Counted from the first letter of the stretch, positions 12,301 through 40,076 are shown. The stretch: DNA of 64,000 nt from Sthenelais limicola (GCA_942159475.1 OW804096.1:104568194-104632193); one strand, 5' to 3'. Notes: a model not told the origin generated them from the letters alone. Numbers and translations are program-made.

Positions 12301-12839
12301 TAAAGTAATAAAGTAAATGAATAGTTTCTCATGGCATTTACCATAGCATACAGACGCATTGTTTGTCACCGCCCGTTTCAAATAACCTAAATTTCAAAAT
12401 GGCGATGGTGGGCCGGGACCGAGAAAGCCTTGTCTGTGACGGTGTTACGTATGGTTGTCTGCCCCTAATTATGAGTTGAACGTTGTACTTTTCTGTCTTT
12501 CTTGACCACCAACACCAGATTTAACCATGACATGGGTGTAATTAAATTACGAACCTGTTTTTTGGCGTATGCAGCTGCATGATCTGCGGCCATCGACTCT
12601 TCCAACTCCTCTAGTGTTAATGACTCTAGCATTTCGTCGGGTACCTGGTCGTCTGTGTTTACCAATGGACGTAGTGTGTTTTGAAAAACCCAGCTGCTGT
12701 CAGTTCCATCTGCTGGTTGGAATTCGTAGATAAAGTCCTTGTCAGTCTGTAGCATAAGACCGATTGTTCCTGGGACGTGTTTTCCATTCGCAAAGTGTTC
12801 AACACAATCTCCGGTCGTGAAAACGTTCCACCCCGCCAT
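9328..12839 (-). CDS. Crypton/KIAA1958-type tyrosine recombinase, five exons, intact
   Basis: Exons on the minus strand are 12839-12555, 12294-12163, 11924-11705, 11432-9991 and 9702-9328. All introns are GT-AG and the phases fit, giving 817 residues and a stop. Residues from about 195 to 515 match the DUF3504 tyrosine-recombinase family (KIAA1958-like and ZMYM-type proteins derived from Crypton transposases). Visible marks are YSVSALNSIRSAIQRHL (about 251-267), box I FGRRGREGL (about 346-354), NHCIR (H473, R476), GH (H499) and NY (Y508), so the R-H-R-H-Y set for DNA cleavage and joining is complete. Exon 1 (95 residues) has spaced G, V and W residues that could form a small Tudor- or SH3-like fold; this is speculative. 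The middle is basic and proline-rich, and the C-terminus is acidic then Q-rich. Cryptons move by recombinase-mediated circle integration. Five intact exons mean either a recent active copy or a domesticated nuclear protein; the sequence alone does not decide. Confidence 0.85.
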
Positions 12840-13292
12840 GTTGACTGTTGACGATAGACTGAGTCTGATGTTTTGAACGTGGTAGTCGGTAGAAGCGGAA
12901 CGTGTGGTAGTAAACGGAAGGGGTGAGTAGCACAGTACGGTGGTTGTTTTCTAGGACCCGGTGTTAAGAAGTCAAAGATATGTTGATGTGGCAATTGCTT
13001 TTAATCAAAATATTAGTCTTAGATGCATTTGGTGTGTGTGAGTTCCCTAAATGATATATGATCAGCTGTGATAAGTGTTGTACCTATGAGTGCAGGTGTC
13101 CCTTCCGTTCGCGTATGGGTGCGCAGTAAAAAGCGGCACATTCTGTGCGAACGGTGTAACAGCAGACGGGGAAGAGGTTGTGTTGCGTAAGTTTCTTGAA
13201 GAAAGCTAATTATCAAATTTTGTACCGGGGCAGTTGTAGTTACTGTGTGGAATGTTGATGATGGTGGGATCTGATCCATTATGGACTAAAAT
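12840..13292. other. 5' flank of the recombinase gene
   Basis: This is the region directly upstream of the recombinase ATG. I see no clear TATA box. It presumably holds the promoter and 5' UTR. Small open frames here lack family support. Confidence 0.35.
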
Positions 13293-13418
13293 CAATAAAC
13301 CACTCAGATTTTTGCGTTCGACCGGTCTGTAGGTCCAGTGACGCCACTCGGCCTGCGGCCTCGTTGGCGTCTCTGGACCTACAGACCGGTCTTACGCAAA
13401 AATCTTCGTGGTTTATTG
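13293..13418. repeat. long hairpin (54-bp arms), fold-back element
   Basis: The left arm 13293-13346 pairs with the right arm 13365-13418. Both contain ATTTTTGCGT or its complement, the block GACCGGTCTGTAGGTCCA or its complement, and a CAATAAACCAC end. The 18-bp loop is GC-rich. It resembles a small fold-back MITE. It lies 454 bp upstream of the recombinase start codon, so a role as the element's end or a regulatory structure is possible but unproven. Confidence 0.85.
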
Positions 13419-13621
13419 CTATAATAGTGAGCTCATCTAAGATAACCACACAACACTCCCATTTTGGACTTAGCCAGTTATTGAATCTCCTGACAGCTAA
13501 TTAATTATGTATCGAGGTGGGTAAATATCGTATTTATACCAAGGGGTCCGGTGGTTATTGGTAGTTGAACTGATGTGAGGTTGGAAATAAAACCCTTGTG
13601 TTATGGTTTTAATGATTTTAT

Positions 13622-13658
13622 TCCACAAGCTTTCGGGCTGGTTTGCCCTTCTTCAGGC
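13622..13658 (-). ncRNA. degenerate hammerhead-like motif
   Basis: On the minus strand the order is CCTGAAGAAGGGC, an AAACCA linker, then GCCCGAAAGC. That is close to the hammerhead core (CUGAUGA, stem II, GAAA) carried by Penelope-like retroelements, but the first box reads CTGAAGA, not CTGATGA, so activity is doubtful. It may mark the junction of a Penelope-like copy just before the LINE fragment. Confidence 0.3.
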
Positions 13659-13729
13659 TAATTAATTATCTTAGAGTAATTACCATTAAGTGTCCCCGCT
13701 CCCCAGACACTTACACTTGCAACAAAGAG

Positions 13730-14230
13730 ATGCAAAATAATATGAACTTTGAATCTGCACTAGATAAAGCTCTTACTGTTGCTAGCCACTGGGGAAAACA
13801 GGATATCTCGCTGAAAGGCAGAATAATAATTGTTAATGTGCTAATTAACCCCCTTTTTCTGTCTGTAGCCAACCTAATAGTTGTTGAGGAGAGAATGATC
13901 TGCGAAATACAAAAATTGGTAGGTAAATTTATATGGAGAGGTGGTAAACAAAGAGTGGCTAAACATTATTTAAGCAGAGAAATCGAGGAAGGTGGCCTGA
14001 AATTACATGATATCAGAGCTAAATTAGTAACAGGCAAGCTGAAATGGATTCAGAGAATCATAGCTGAACCAGATAGTAAATGGTGTGCGAGCCTAAAAAA
14101 CACCTTTGGTAACGACATAAAAGGAAGGCTAAAATGCAGAAAAATCCAAATGGAGAAATTACCCCGGTCCCCGGTTTATTTTACAATTTCAGTTCTAGCC
14201 CAGCCTTACTCCAGGAGTATTGGTCTCAGA
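13730..14230 (+). pseudogene. LINE reverse-transcriptase C-terminal fragment
   Basis: An open stretch encodes W-G-K-x-x-I-S-L-K-G-R-I-x-I-V-N, then KFIWRGGKQ and EEGGLKLHD. This is the pattern of the thumb and post-RT region of non-LTR retrotransposons (the LSLKGRI...KFIWKG...GGL series). The catalytic FADD part is missing, so this is a 5'-truncated copy, the usual fate of LINE insertions. The frame ends at 14248, and similarity fades after about 14110. The clade cannot be assigned from this piece. Confidence 0.75.
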
Positions 14231-14415
14231 TATCATTGTGTTATATAGCGTAATAGCGGATTTGCATGTTCTTTATTTAACTGATAGGTCAGGCTAATAC
14301 TAAGGGGATAGGGGTCAGTCAAAGGCTCAGTCAGTTAAACGACAGGACCAGAAGTCAGTTATAGTCTGGCTGTAACAATGGAGTTCTACTGTACACACTT
14401 ACCACTTGTATATAT

Positions 14416-15310
14416 GAGTAATTCTCCCAATCGAGCATCATTTGGTTTTCCAGCCTAGGTTGTCTACAACCTGTATTTGGGATGATCACACATGATTATA
14501 ACCATTTTATTTGAACTCCTTGGCCAAAATGAGGCTGTGGGAAGCCTACTTTTAACGTTCTTATGCCAGAATCTTCACCTCTATTGCAATAAAAGTGCCT
14601 TTTCAGACCAGAAAATAAGTAGTAATTATGGAATTTGAATATAAAACACAGGCGCACTTAAAAAATATATTACTTCTGCTAAAGAAAAATGGTTCCTACA
14701 CATGCACATATGTTCACTATTATGACAAACACAATATTTGAGTAACCTCTAATCTAAACTGATCTAGACATGTAAAATACCATTTTGGAATATCTGTGTT
14801 GCGTTACGACATGTATTAGCTTCAAAATAATGAAATACCCAAAGAGTAACCTTAAATATTATATTGCATTTAGTAATGGGGGAAGGGAAAATGTATACAT
14901 AGGTATCTTTCGATAAAAATAAAAGTTATTAGCCTATAACGTTTATAAACCCTTTTATTTCCTAAAGTAAAATTCATTGCATTGATGTTGGAATGTTTTA
15001 TGTCGCGTTACATGTAAATTAAGTCCCATCTTTAGAATAAAATATAGTTTTTTTGCAATTTTGCCTATTCTGATAATTCTTTAGGCCGGCCTGAATGTGT
15101 TCAAAGATATAGATGTGATTAAATACTGATGCTGTTAAATTAAGGTGAGCTGGTATAGTCATGTTGCTGTTACGCCATAGTGTCACCGTTACACCATAGA
15201 TATTAGAAATAAAAAGATCCATCTACTTTGACACAGAAATTGTATAAAAATAAAATGGATATTTGAACAAAAAGGTAGTCAAGCTTCTAGTCACATCCAG
15301 GCACTGATTT
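14416..15310. mobile_element. TIR element of the ATAT-duplication family, copy 2 (truncated)
   Basis: ATAT (14412-14415) precedes GAGTAATTCTCCCAAT and the same TIR body as the element at 4296. The interior matches that element in inverted order: GATGATCACACATGATTATA and ATTTGAACTCCTTGGC near the left end, and AAAAAGGTAGTCAAGC near 15270. The far TIR is missing and the homology stops at about 15310, so this copy is deleted at one end. Confidence 0.7.
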
Positions 15311-16241
15311 ACCGGTCAACATGGATTCTCTAGCTCTGACTTTCCATTCGATTATGGTTCATAAAGGTGTGTGTGTGGGAGGGGGTGGGTGAGCTGGGAT
15401 GGAGGTGCATATCTGTATGTAGGGGGGGGGGGGGTTAATGGAAAACTATGAATAAAAGTTTCCAAAAGCCTAAGCGAATTTTGGAGAAAATACGTTTTTG
15501 AAGCAGATATTCATATTCATTTCCCGTTTTAAAATTGTGGGTAGGGTTGGGGCAAGGCATTGCTTAATTTTTTTAAATATCCCCTCACCAAGTCTACGGG
15601 CCATCCTCTAATATACCTCAAAATTTGCCCCCTGTCCCCTTCCTGTCCCTTGCCACATTACTAGCCCCAACATACTCAAAATCGGGAGATCTCCCAACTT
15701 CCATTACTCCCTATTTGGCACCTCTGATGCTGTCAGCTGAGTTACTTAGAAAGAACGCAATTCAATAACAATGCCAGACACCTGTTGTTCAGTGTATGCA
15801 TGTCTAATGATCGGGAATTGTGCGATGAGAAGCTCGGAACTATAGCCTACATGTATGTATGTACCCTGCCAACCTCTGACCTGGGGCCGGTATGCCGTCT
15901 GGCCACCTGGTGTCAATTTTGGTACTACTCACCAAAGTCCGCCATTGAACAACCCAGCTCCACAGGAGAGGGACACTTGAACAAACATGAATATCATATG
16001 AAAGGTGTGAGAAAGTTGTAAGATAAGAAGTAAACATCAGCAAGACATAAAATGTAATAAAAGAGCGTGACAACCCCACTCATTCCATCTAGTGATTATA
16101 CCTTGAAAATAAAACCCAGCCAACCGGCCGCACCCTGTTTACCTGGATGACTAGGCCGGGGAGCCGGGCCACTGGCTGGCAGTGCCGGGCCGGAGCGGGG
16201 TTAACCGGACCGACCAAGCACCACCATGCACAGCACCACAG
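15311..16241. other. no gene seen; G-rich tracts
   Basis: Holds G-rich runs at about 15361-15434, including an uninterrupted poly-G at 15422-15434. I see no coding or RNA feature. Confidence 0.5.
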
Positions 16242-16328
16242 TTGGGTCGAAAAAAAAGTTGGTCGAAAAAAAATTTGGGTTGAAAAAAAAGTTAGTCGGA
16301 AAAAAAAGTTGGCCAAAAAAAAAAAAAG
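16242..16328. repeat. short tandem repeat, GTTGGTCGAAAAAAAA units
   Basis: Five imperfect 17-18-bp units of the type GTTGGTCG followed by A8 lie in a row. Open frames reading KKVGRKK are a by-product. Confidence 0.85.
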
Positions 16329-17941
16329 TGATTATTACCTTTGCGGTTTGGAGCAATTAAATGACTTTGTTCAGATTCATGAACTTTAACAAAAATGCTC
16401 AACATTTCAACATTTCAACCACCACCACCACCACACCAGGAGCAGAGCTGGGTGGCATGGGGTGGCAAGCTGTCAATCAAAACAATCATTACAGCCAACT
16501 GACTGCACTGAAGGTGGCAAGCTGTCAATCAAACAATGATTACAGCTAATAGGATCTAAGGTATGTAAGTGGCCTGAATTTTCCTTGTATATGGGTGCGA
16601 GGTTAGGAGTGATTGCGTGAATTAGATATCAGAGATGGGCATCAAGATATCATCCAGATAAGCCTCCACACAGAGATTTACGTGTAAACACTTCACCTAA
16701 CACAACGTCACAAACTTATCAAACATGATTGCTGAATTAGATGATTGACAGAATGGCACGTCATTCATTATCCTTCTCAGTTTTTAAAAAAACGGAGAAG
16801 GAAAAAATGACTCAAAATTAACCCACGTAATGTGGTTATTGACATAGGCAGGAAGACGTTGGTCAAGCATGCCAAGACAACTGGTCCGATAACCAAAGCC
16901 CAACCTCGACTACACCTCCTAAACAACACAAGAACCAATCAATCCAAAATCCTCCGGGGGCGGGCGATCATTCAACAATCTGTAAGGTAAACGTCAGTCA
17001 CAAGCAACTCATTTATCTATGGAAAGGCATTTGTATCCATATAGATACAGTAGCATATTAGGTCATGCTATTGCTAACTTGCATCAGTTAGTTGCTAATC
17101 TGCAATTCAGCTTTTCGAAGTGGCACCCTAGTGCACACGAACTAGCGCTACATCGCTGCAGACTAGGCCCGCTACATGCTAACTTGCAATGAACATGCAG
17201 CACATTGGGACCATACATTTCTACTTAGCATTCATACAACTCTTGTCCCTCTCACTCCAGTCAAAACAAACAAATAAACCACGCCTCCTCAGCCCCACCC
17301 ATTATCATTTATTTTGAAGCTCATCTTACCCACCCCTATGTCCCATTGTTTACACCACGTTGTAGCATACTTATTTAACTTAATACTTTTTTAATTAAAT
17401 ATAACAAATATAGGTTTTAGTATATTTCCATATATATTCTTTATGTATAACAAAGGGTTAACCCCTTCATAATTAATGGACGCGCCCCGTCGTGTCCATG
17501 CTTTGTCTCTTCATTACAGTGCAGAGCAGGGTACCCTCTAATGAAATCCCCCACCCCTCTGCCTCAGCGGGCGGGAAGCCTTCCTATAAAGGCCTACTGC
17601 ACTGTAAGCTGCAGGCAGAGAGAGGTTACCACCATGTTACAATACATCTGTACAATAAACCTCTAGGATTCCACATTACCATTTTACTTATTATTCATGT
17701 TACAATGACTGTAACATATTGGTAGACTAACCCTATTAAGATCTACAGGACCTAGTGAATGAGACCAGGAGAAGAAAGCTATAACAGCTAGAAGAAGTTT
17801 ACAGCAGAAAATCAATCTAATCACACAAATTCTATAAGCCAAATAATCATTTTAATTTCCCATTTGCTATGCAATGTCAATGCTTTATAATTGTCAGTGT
17901 CACTGAGCACTTGCATTTGCTCTCCATCTCTAATAAACATT
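16329..17941. other. no gene seen
   Basis: No family similarity was found in any frame. The only notable words are TTTGCGGTTTGGAGCA at 16341, related to the 3.0-kb repeat, and GGGTTAACCCCTTCA near 17456, also seen at about 43050. Confidence 0.45.
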
Positions 17942-18300
17942 TTCCCATTTCGTATGCAATGTCAATGGCTAGAGTGAAGCATGATAAACTTTTCCCCATT
18001 TTGTATGCAATGTCAATGGCTAGAGTGAAGTATGATAAACTTTTCCCCATTTCATATGCAATGTCAATGGCTAGAGTGAAGTATAAACCTTACACATCTA
18101 TTCATTCCCTAAACACCCAACTCCCAGACAAATTGTTTTATTGCCTTTCATTGTCTAAGTCTTCTTTTATAACAGGTGCTATTTTGTATGCAATTTGAAT
18201 GACCAGTGTGCAATGTGTGTTTGTGTTGACTTGCAAGATGCTATTTCGTATGCAATTCGAATGACCAGTGTGCCATGTGCGTTTGTGTTGTCAGTTGGTA
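17942..18300. repeat. tandem repeats sharing TATGCAAT
   Basis: A 51-bp unit containing GTATGCAATGTCAATGGC occurs at 17952, 18003 and about 18054. A 62-bp unit containing TATGCAATTTGAATGACC then occurs at about 18178 and 18240. Single TATGCAATTC copies continue at about 18419 and 19001, suggesting an old, spread-out array. Confidence 0.85.
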
Positions 18301-19368
18301 TGGTTAATGGCTAGCTATGGCTTGTTGTGAGTATACACGTTTCAATAATACAAGTATACAAGTTACATTTTTTTAGATACATTCAATTCCAATGACTAAT
18401 AAACATTATTCCTATTTCGTATGCAATTCAAACGACTAATCTGTAAACCTTATCCACAAATACTATCCAATTCGAATGACTTACACATCTATTCATTCCC
18501 TAAACATTCCCAGACAAATTGTTTTATTGCCTTTCATCAAAGTCACACACTTATATAACACACTTATATAACACTAACAGGGCGTCCCACCCCTTAAGAG
18601 TACATACAAGGAAGGGGTGAGGTTGGAAGGAGATGTCTATATATGTGTGGGGAGGCCGGGGCTAATATTGTAATGAGTGTTTGTTGTGACTGGAAAAAGG
18701 AGTGTAAACATTTGAATGCATTGCAAGTTAGCAGTTAGTGTGACAAACTGGGAAGTGATGAAATGCAGACTGGCATAATGTCTTGCAAAGTAGGCAGTCA
18801 GTCTGACGAAGTGGGGCCTAGATCGCAGAGAATTAGGGAAAGAAAAATGTAAGTTTGCAGAACCAAAATGCAAGTTAGGAATCAACTAGATGTACAATTG
18901 GTGAGAATTGGGAAAGTTCTAAAATGTTTTCAAAATGAGGAGTAGGACAGAACATGTTAGGACCTATTTCGATGCAGATTAGGAAAAAGATTTCCTATTT
19001 CGTATGCAATTCCTCATCTCCGAATTGAGGGGGAAATCTATATGGATACAAATGCCTTTCCATATTTATCACAGGAAAAAATATATTCTGGGCGGATTTA
19101 CTTCTGGATAAACATGGACCCTGTATTAGAAGTCGTGGTCTGTATTTACATGATTCTATATTATAAATAATCATGGGAGTGATGGGCCACAAACGTAGTA
19201 TCTAAACAAACCTAAATGTATGCATTGTCACTAACATTCAACACATTAAATACAAAATCAATGTCTACTTTCATCAATCTTCATTTATTGTAGCTTGTAC
19301 ATGGGCAACGTGTGTAAACAGGTTATGTACATCGAACATACTGTGAGACGTTATTAAACACTTTTAGA
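18301..19368. other. no gene seen
   Basis: Nothing supported beyond stray copies of the TATGCAAT repeat word. Confidence 0.45.
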
Positions 19369-19477
19369 GCATTGGGGATAGTCGGGTAAACGTTGATTGT
19401 GTTGGAGTATTGTCCCTTGACTTCTTCTCAGGACAATAATCCAACACATTCAACGTTTACCCGACTATCCCCAATGC
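19369..19477. repeat. long hairpin (47-bp arms)
   Basis: The arm 19369-19415, beginning GCATTGGGGATAGTCGGG, is matched by the reverse complement at 19431-19477 with only a few mismatches, around a 15-base loop. It is a fold-back MITE-like structure or an RNA hairpin. Confidence 0.85.
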
Positions 19478-19575
19478 TTTAATACTATAGTAATATCTGG
19501 TGAATGGCTATCTGAAGGATAATACCCATCATATGATCTATTAGTAGACGATTGGGTGGGTAGTGCTACAACTAA

Positions 19576-19696
19576 CTGTTCCACTAAAAGTGATAGATGA
19601 CCACTTTTTGTGAGAAGTGGTCACTATCACTTTCCCCCAAAAGTGATAGAGGAACACTTATGTTGAAGTGTTCAATATCACCTTTAGGTGGAACAG
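19576..19696. repeat. nested inverted repeats
   Basis: CTGTTCCAC at 19576 pairs with GTGGAACAG ending at 19696. Inside are further pairs built on AAAGTGATAG and GACCACTTT/AAGTGGTC. It is probably a small fold-back element. Confidence 0.7.
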
Positions 19697-20139
19697 CCAG
19701 GAGTGGCCTGTCCCCAACAAGTTCTCATCTTTGAGATGAGAACTGTCTGAGACTCCACCACACAGCCTGCTGTGCCTTCCAGAACCAAGTACTGATGTAG
19801 TAACTAGTATGCTGGAAGTACAGCCGATTTGGAGAGGGGATAGAGACCAACAACTTCAAGGTATAAGGGCAAACTGGTGGTATAAGCCATGACCTCTAAA
19901 TAACAGATCACACTCATTTTGTAGACTTAAAGAATAATGCTATCAGCTAGGCCAAAGATACATGCAAATAATGACACCTCTATGGGATGCACAGTATTAT
20001 GTTAAGACTACAAAAAATGACTTTTAGTTTATAATTTTCTATTACTGGTCCTTCTTGAATTAGTCCCTAGTGGGTAAAAGAGATATAACCAATCAGAGGG
20101 CTAGTTACAACGGGAACATGGCTTCTGCCAATGAGAATT

Positions 20140-20440
20140 AGGCCTGGGGAATTAGGTCACCACTTGTTTGGAATCAGCATAGATTCGACTGCCCAGTTGA
20201 TGCAACAGGCAGGATGTGTTACTAGGTCAAGTGATGTCAGGCCTAGGGAATTAGGTCACCACTTCAACTTTTCAGCGGTAAAATGAAGCAATTTCTGCTG
20301 GCTAAACAAAACGCTAAAAGGCTATAAAGTGGTTATTTTCATAATTGGAAACTAACAGGTCAGAAAGTTTCTTTATTTTGCTTGAATTGTTTGGAATCAG
20401 CTTAGATTCGACTGCCCCAGTTGATGCAAGAGGCAGGGTC
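20140..20440. repeat. interspersed direct repeats
   Basis: GGAATTAGGTCACCACTT occurs near 20149 and again near 20250. TTTGGAATCAGCATAGATTC, followed by GACTGCCC, occurs near 20168 and (as CTTAG) near 20390. These look like duplicated pieces of one repeat. Confidence 0.65.
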
Positions 20441-20585
20441 AAGTCATGTGGGGAGAACCGAAAGGGAAGATGTGGCCATTTCCTTGATGGAACTCCTGTT
20501 AGAATTGGCCGTTTCTAATAAAATACTTAGTTTTTGTGTTGTTAAGAGACATTTCAATGATATCCACCCAAATTTGTCCACTAAC

Positions 20586-20704
20586 GAGCCTGGTGAACGC
20601 CTAATTCCCACTCGACCCTTACGGGTCCCACTCGACCCTTACGGGTCTCGTGGCACCAAACAGGATATAACCACAGCCCGGAATTAGGCACGTTCACCAA
20701 GCTC
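20586..20704. mobile_element. 119-bp MITE-like inverted repeat
   Basis: The left end GAGCCTGGTGAACGCC and the right end, whose complement reads GAGCTTGGTGAACGTGCC, both continue into TAATTCC. The centre has two copies of CCCACTCGACCCTTACGGGT. No coding capacity. Confidence 0.65.
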
Positions 20705-21456
20705 TAAATATCATAATTATATGCAGATATGAAACCTCAAGGAAGAAACCAGGGACCATGTGCTGAATACATTTTCCTATTATTTCAATTAGCACCATGC
20801 AAATACAGCAGTCTATACCCCTTCAACTATTCAGTTTAATGGTGGTTTGAAATAAAACAATAGGATGTTATACGCACAATTGTATCCTTTCGCTCGGGAA
20901 CAGATATCCTAGCATATGGTTGTTGTTAATACTGTTTGAGTCACTACATTCCTCATAAAATGTCTAAATATATGATATTATATATTTACCGATAACTACC
21001 ATGCGATTAAAAGCAAATATGAATGTTGTACTTGCAAAACTGCATATTCAAATTTGTTATTTTATGAACTTCTATTTGTTGATAATCCATTCCCTAGTGT
21101 GATCAGAACAGTTCGGTAGAACACAAAGATACAATACTCATTAATAGATACTAGATCTGGCGCAAAGGCATATATATAATATATTCCTGCTATAATTGAA
21201 GCCCGTGAGTGAATGATTTAATAAAAAAAAAGTGTAGTGCTCAATCGAATATGGTTATATATAATATAATACATCGATTCATATATAGCTGTACGGACAA
21301 ATCGCACCTCTTATGCTCAGGGCAAATTAAATGCGTCTGTAAACAGGCATGCATCATGTTTTGTGGTGTTATCGGGCATGAGCTGATACATCTGGCTGAA
21401 CTGTTCGTAATTATATGGATAACGTAGGGACACTAATAATTGAGACATTCCCTCAA
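20705..21456. other. 3' flank of the phospho-lyase gene
   Basis: No other gene seen. On the minus strand ATTAAA (21217-21222) lies about 235 bp past the stop codon and could serve as the polyadenylation signal. Confidence 0.35.
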
Positions 21457-37741
<16,285 letters not shown>

Positions 37742-37960
37742 TGTACGCCACCGAGGTGTCTGTTCTGTTATGTGGGCATTACTTTAGTGCGGCATGTGGC
37801 TCACGCCTTTTGAAGGTCAGTGTGAGCACAGGAACATAGGCCACGCCCCCTCCCGCACGCGTGCACAACTGAACAGCTGATATAAGATTGAGTTATCAGT
37901 TATCAGTTATTTAGGTCTAACGTTACAACAAATCCACCAGAAGTTTGGAGCATTGCTCGA
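37742..37960 (-). promoter_or_regulatory. probable promoter of the phospho-lyase gene
   Basis: Directly upstream of the start codon. On the minus strand there is a GC/GT box (GGGAGGGGGCGTGGCC, about 37839-37854), a TGACCT half-site near 37815 and a weak TATA-like CTTATATCAG near 37880. The start site is not defined by the sequence. Confidence 0.35.
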
Positions 37961-38759
37961 TCTGGTTATCTATAACCAAGCGTCTGTTCATTTCTGCTTA
38001 GGCCTATACATAAATGACGCATATACACACAAGTGCCTTCGGCACTTGGATTAGGCCTATGGAGGCAGTTTTGTTTCTAACGTTAGGCTACTTCTTATAG
38101 GAATCCGACAATTTACCGAACGGTTTTTTTTTGTTTTTTTTAATATATAGGAGATATTAATTTGATTGGCAAAAATGGCTAAAATCACAGGGTGCCCACG
38201 TCAGGATAGTAAGGTCTTTTAAAAATGTAATGTTATTATTATTCATCTTTCACAACTTAGTAGGCCTACCTGAGCATTCTAAGCATATGAACAATAGGCT
38301 ATACGGTACGTGGAAAATATTTGACAAAATAGTAAAAAAACTTTACCATGATGCGAAATTCTAGCCTTTTTAATTCCAAATACATTTAAAACAGCATGTA
38401 ACATCTATGCAGGAAAGTTATTCATCCTATAAACTTGTATTTTATAATTATACCAAATGAATTCCAAACATGTCAGCATCACAGAGAATTTGGAATCATC
38501 AAAATCCCTTGAGAAATGGCGATACAGTAGCCTACCCCAATATATGCCTTCAGTAGGCTACTTGGGATAGAGCAGGTTTGATATGTAATTTTCCTTCTCT
38601 ATTTTCCCTCTCCCCTCTTCCTCTTACTCTGGGTATATCCTGAGAAAAAAATGGAACAATATCTTCATTATATTTAACACTGAAAATCTATTTGAAACAG
38701 AATGAGGATTTAATAAAGAATTTATGAATTCATTGAGTAATGTGTGGATGGGTACATTC
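37961..38759. other. no gene seen; small UUCG-type hairpin
   Basis: It holds CAAGTGCC-TTC-GGCACTTG (38031-38049), a short perfect hairpin that could form a C(UUCG)G loop, and several TAGGCCTA copies. No coding signal. Confidence 0.45.
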
Positions 38760-38880
38760 TTTCTCTGAGAGGAAGAGAAAGACAGAAAGAGAGGAGGGAG
38801 AGGGGGAAGGGAGGGACAGAGAGAGAGGGAGAGAGAGCTAGAGAGAGGGGGGGAAAGAGGGAGAGAGAGTGGAAAGGCAG
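38760..38880. repeat. purine (GA)n simple repeat
   Basis: About 120 bp of G and A only, in GAGAGAGGGA-type words. The open frame over it is low-complexity and not a gene. Confidence 0.9.
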
Positions 38881-39604
38881 CCTAAATCATTCTGTGTACA
38901 GTGGCACAACCCTCTGGTGGAGATCATTGAGGGGGTCAGGGGTGACACACAGGCCTATGGGGAAGATTGACATGTTGCGCGGATCCGCTAATAAAGGTGT
39001 GACGCCATTGTAGCAATGTAGCACATATGTCGTAATTGGCAGCCCGCTTTGCGGTAGATGCCAGTCTGTGCCCTGTTCAAAAACACATGATTTCAATAAG
39101 TAGGGAAATAATGAACTGACGGCTTCAAACAGAAATCAGGCAGAAGTTGCAGTATTTATTATTGGTAGGCCTAGGCTTCGCCTAGCTTAACGTTTTGAGC
39201 CGGGGTTTTGAGTCAGAGCCACATTGCATGGCACCTAGCTCCCACAGCAGGCCGTCCCTCCCTTTGTTGTTCTCTTTGGGAGATTTGGAGAATCACGCCC
39301 AGACATGGGAGGGGATGTCCAATGGGATAAGATTTCATAATAGGATTGATAAACAAGAGCTAACAAGACTTTTATCATGCAGAGCTTTAATATGCATAAT
39401 ATACATTAATTAATTAAGTACGGTAATAGGCCTAGTTAGCCTATAGATCTATAGGCTACATATACATATTGTATTGTGCCATATTTCCATTATGTAACTG
39501 TACTATTTATGAATTGACAAATGGAAATAAAATTATTTATATGGTCAATTTCCACGAAATGTGCCCATGGCCTGTTTTTAGCATGTTCTGTCTGGCCTGT
39601 AAAT

Positions 39605-39811
39605 CATTATATATATATGACCAGGGCCAGCGAACGGACTACCCATAATGGGGAACATGATGTCAGAGAATTTATCGGGTGCTCCCCCACTGATGTCTCT
39701 GAGTACCCCCGGAGCACCATGGAGGCAAAATGGATACATCGTCTGAAGACAATGGCCCCACAAGGACTTAATATCATGGATGCCATCACATGGCGAAACT
39801 GTCAACAATGA
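39605..39811 (+). pseudogene. 3' end of a Penelope-like element (GIY-YIG region)
   Basis: The open frame ends with STMEAKWIHRLKTMAPQGLN, followed closely by a stop. The E-x-x-WI-x-x-L-x-T-x-x-P-x-GLN ending is typical of the GIY-YIG nuclease at the C-terminus of Penelope-like retroelements. Only the final portion remains. Confidence 0.5.
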
Positions 39812-39891
39812 GGACAATGGGTCCTGGTAACAGACATAGTGGGTCCCGGTCAGGCTGTCTAGCCACGTAACAAATTTTTATCACCTCCCGA

Positions 39892-40076
39892 TGTGCATTG
39901 GAAAATCTACCAGTGCATGCAAAAGTGCCACTGATCAGTCACAAAAGTGCAATCCTCTCAATAAAGCAGTTTTGCACCTGATTCTGCACCTGATGCATCG
40001 TGAATCATCTGATGCTCTTTATGATGCATATCAAAGTTATGTATCTAAATCGGGTGCACTAGCTGCATGCCATTGA
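39892..40076 (+). repeat. 185-bp dispersed repeat, copy 1
   Basis: It shares TGTGCATTGGAAAATC, CCAGTGCATGCAAAAGTGCC, AAGCAGTTTTGCACCTGAT and CTAAATCGGGT with 43374-43556, in the same orientation. Non-coding. Confidence 0.85.
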
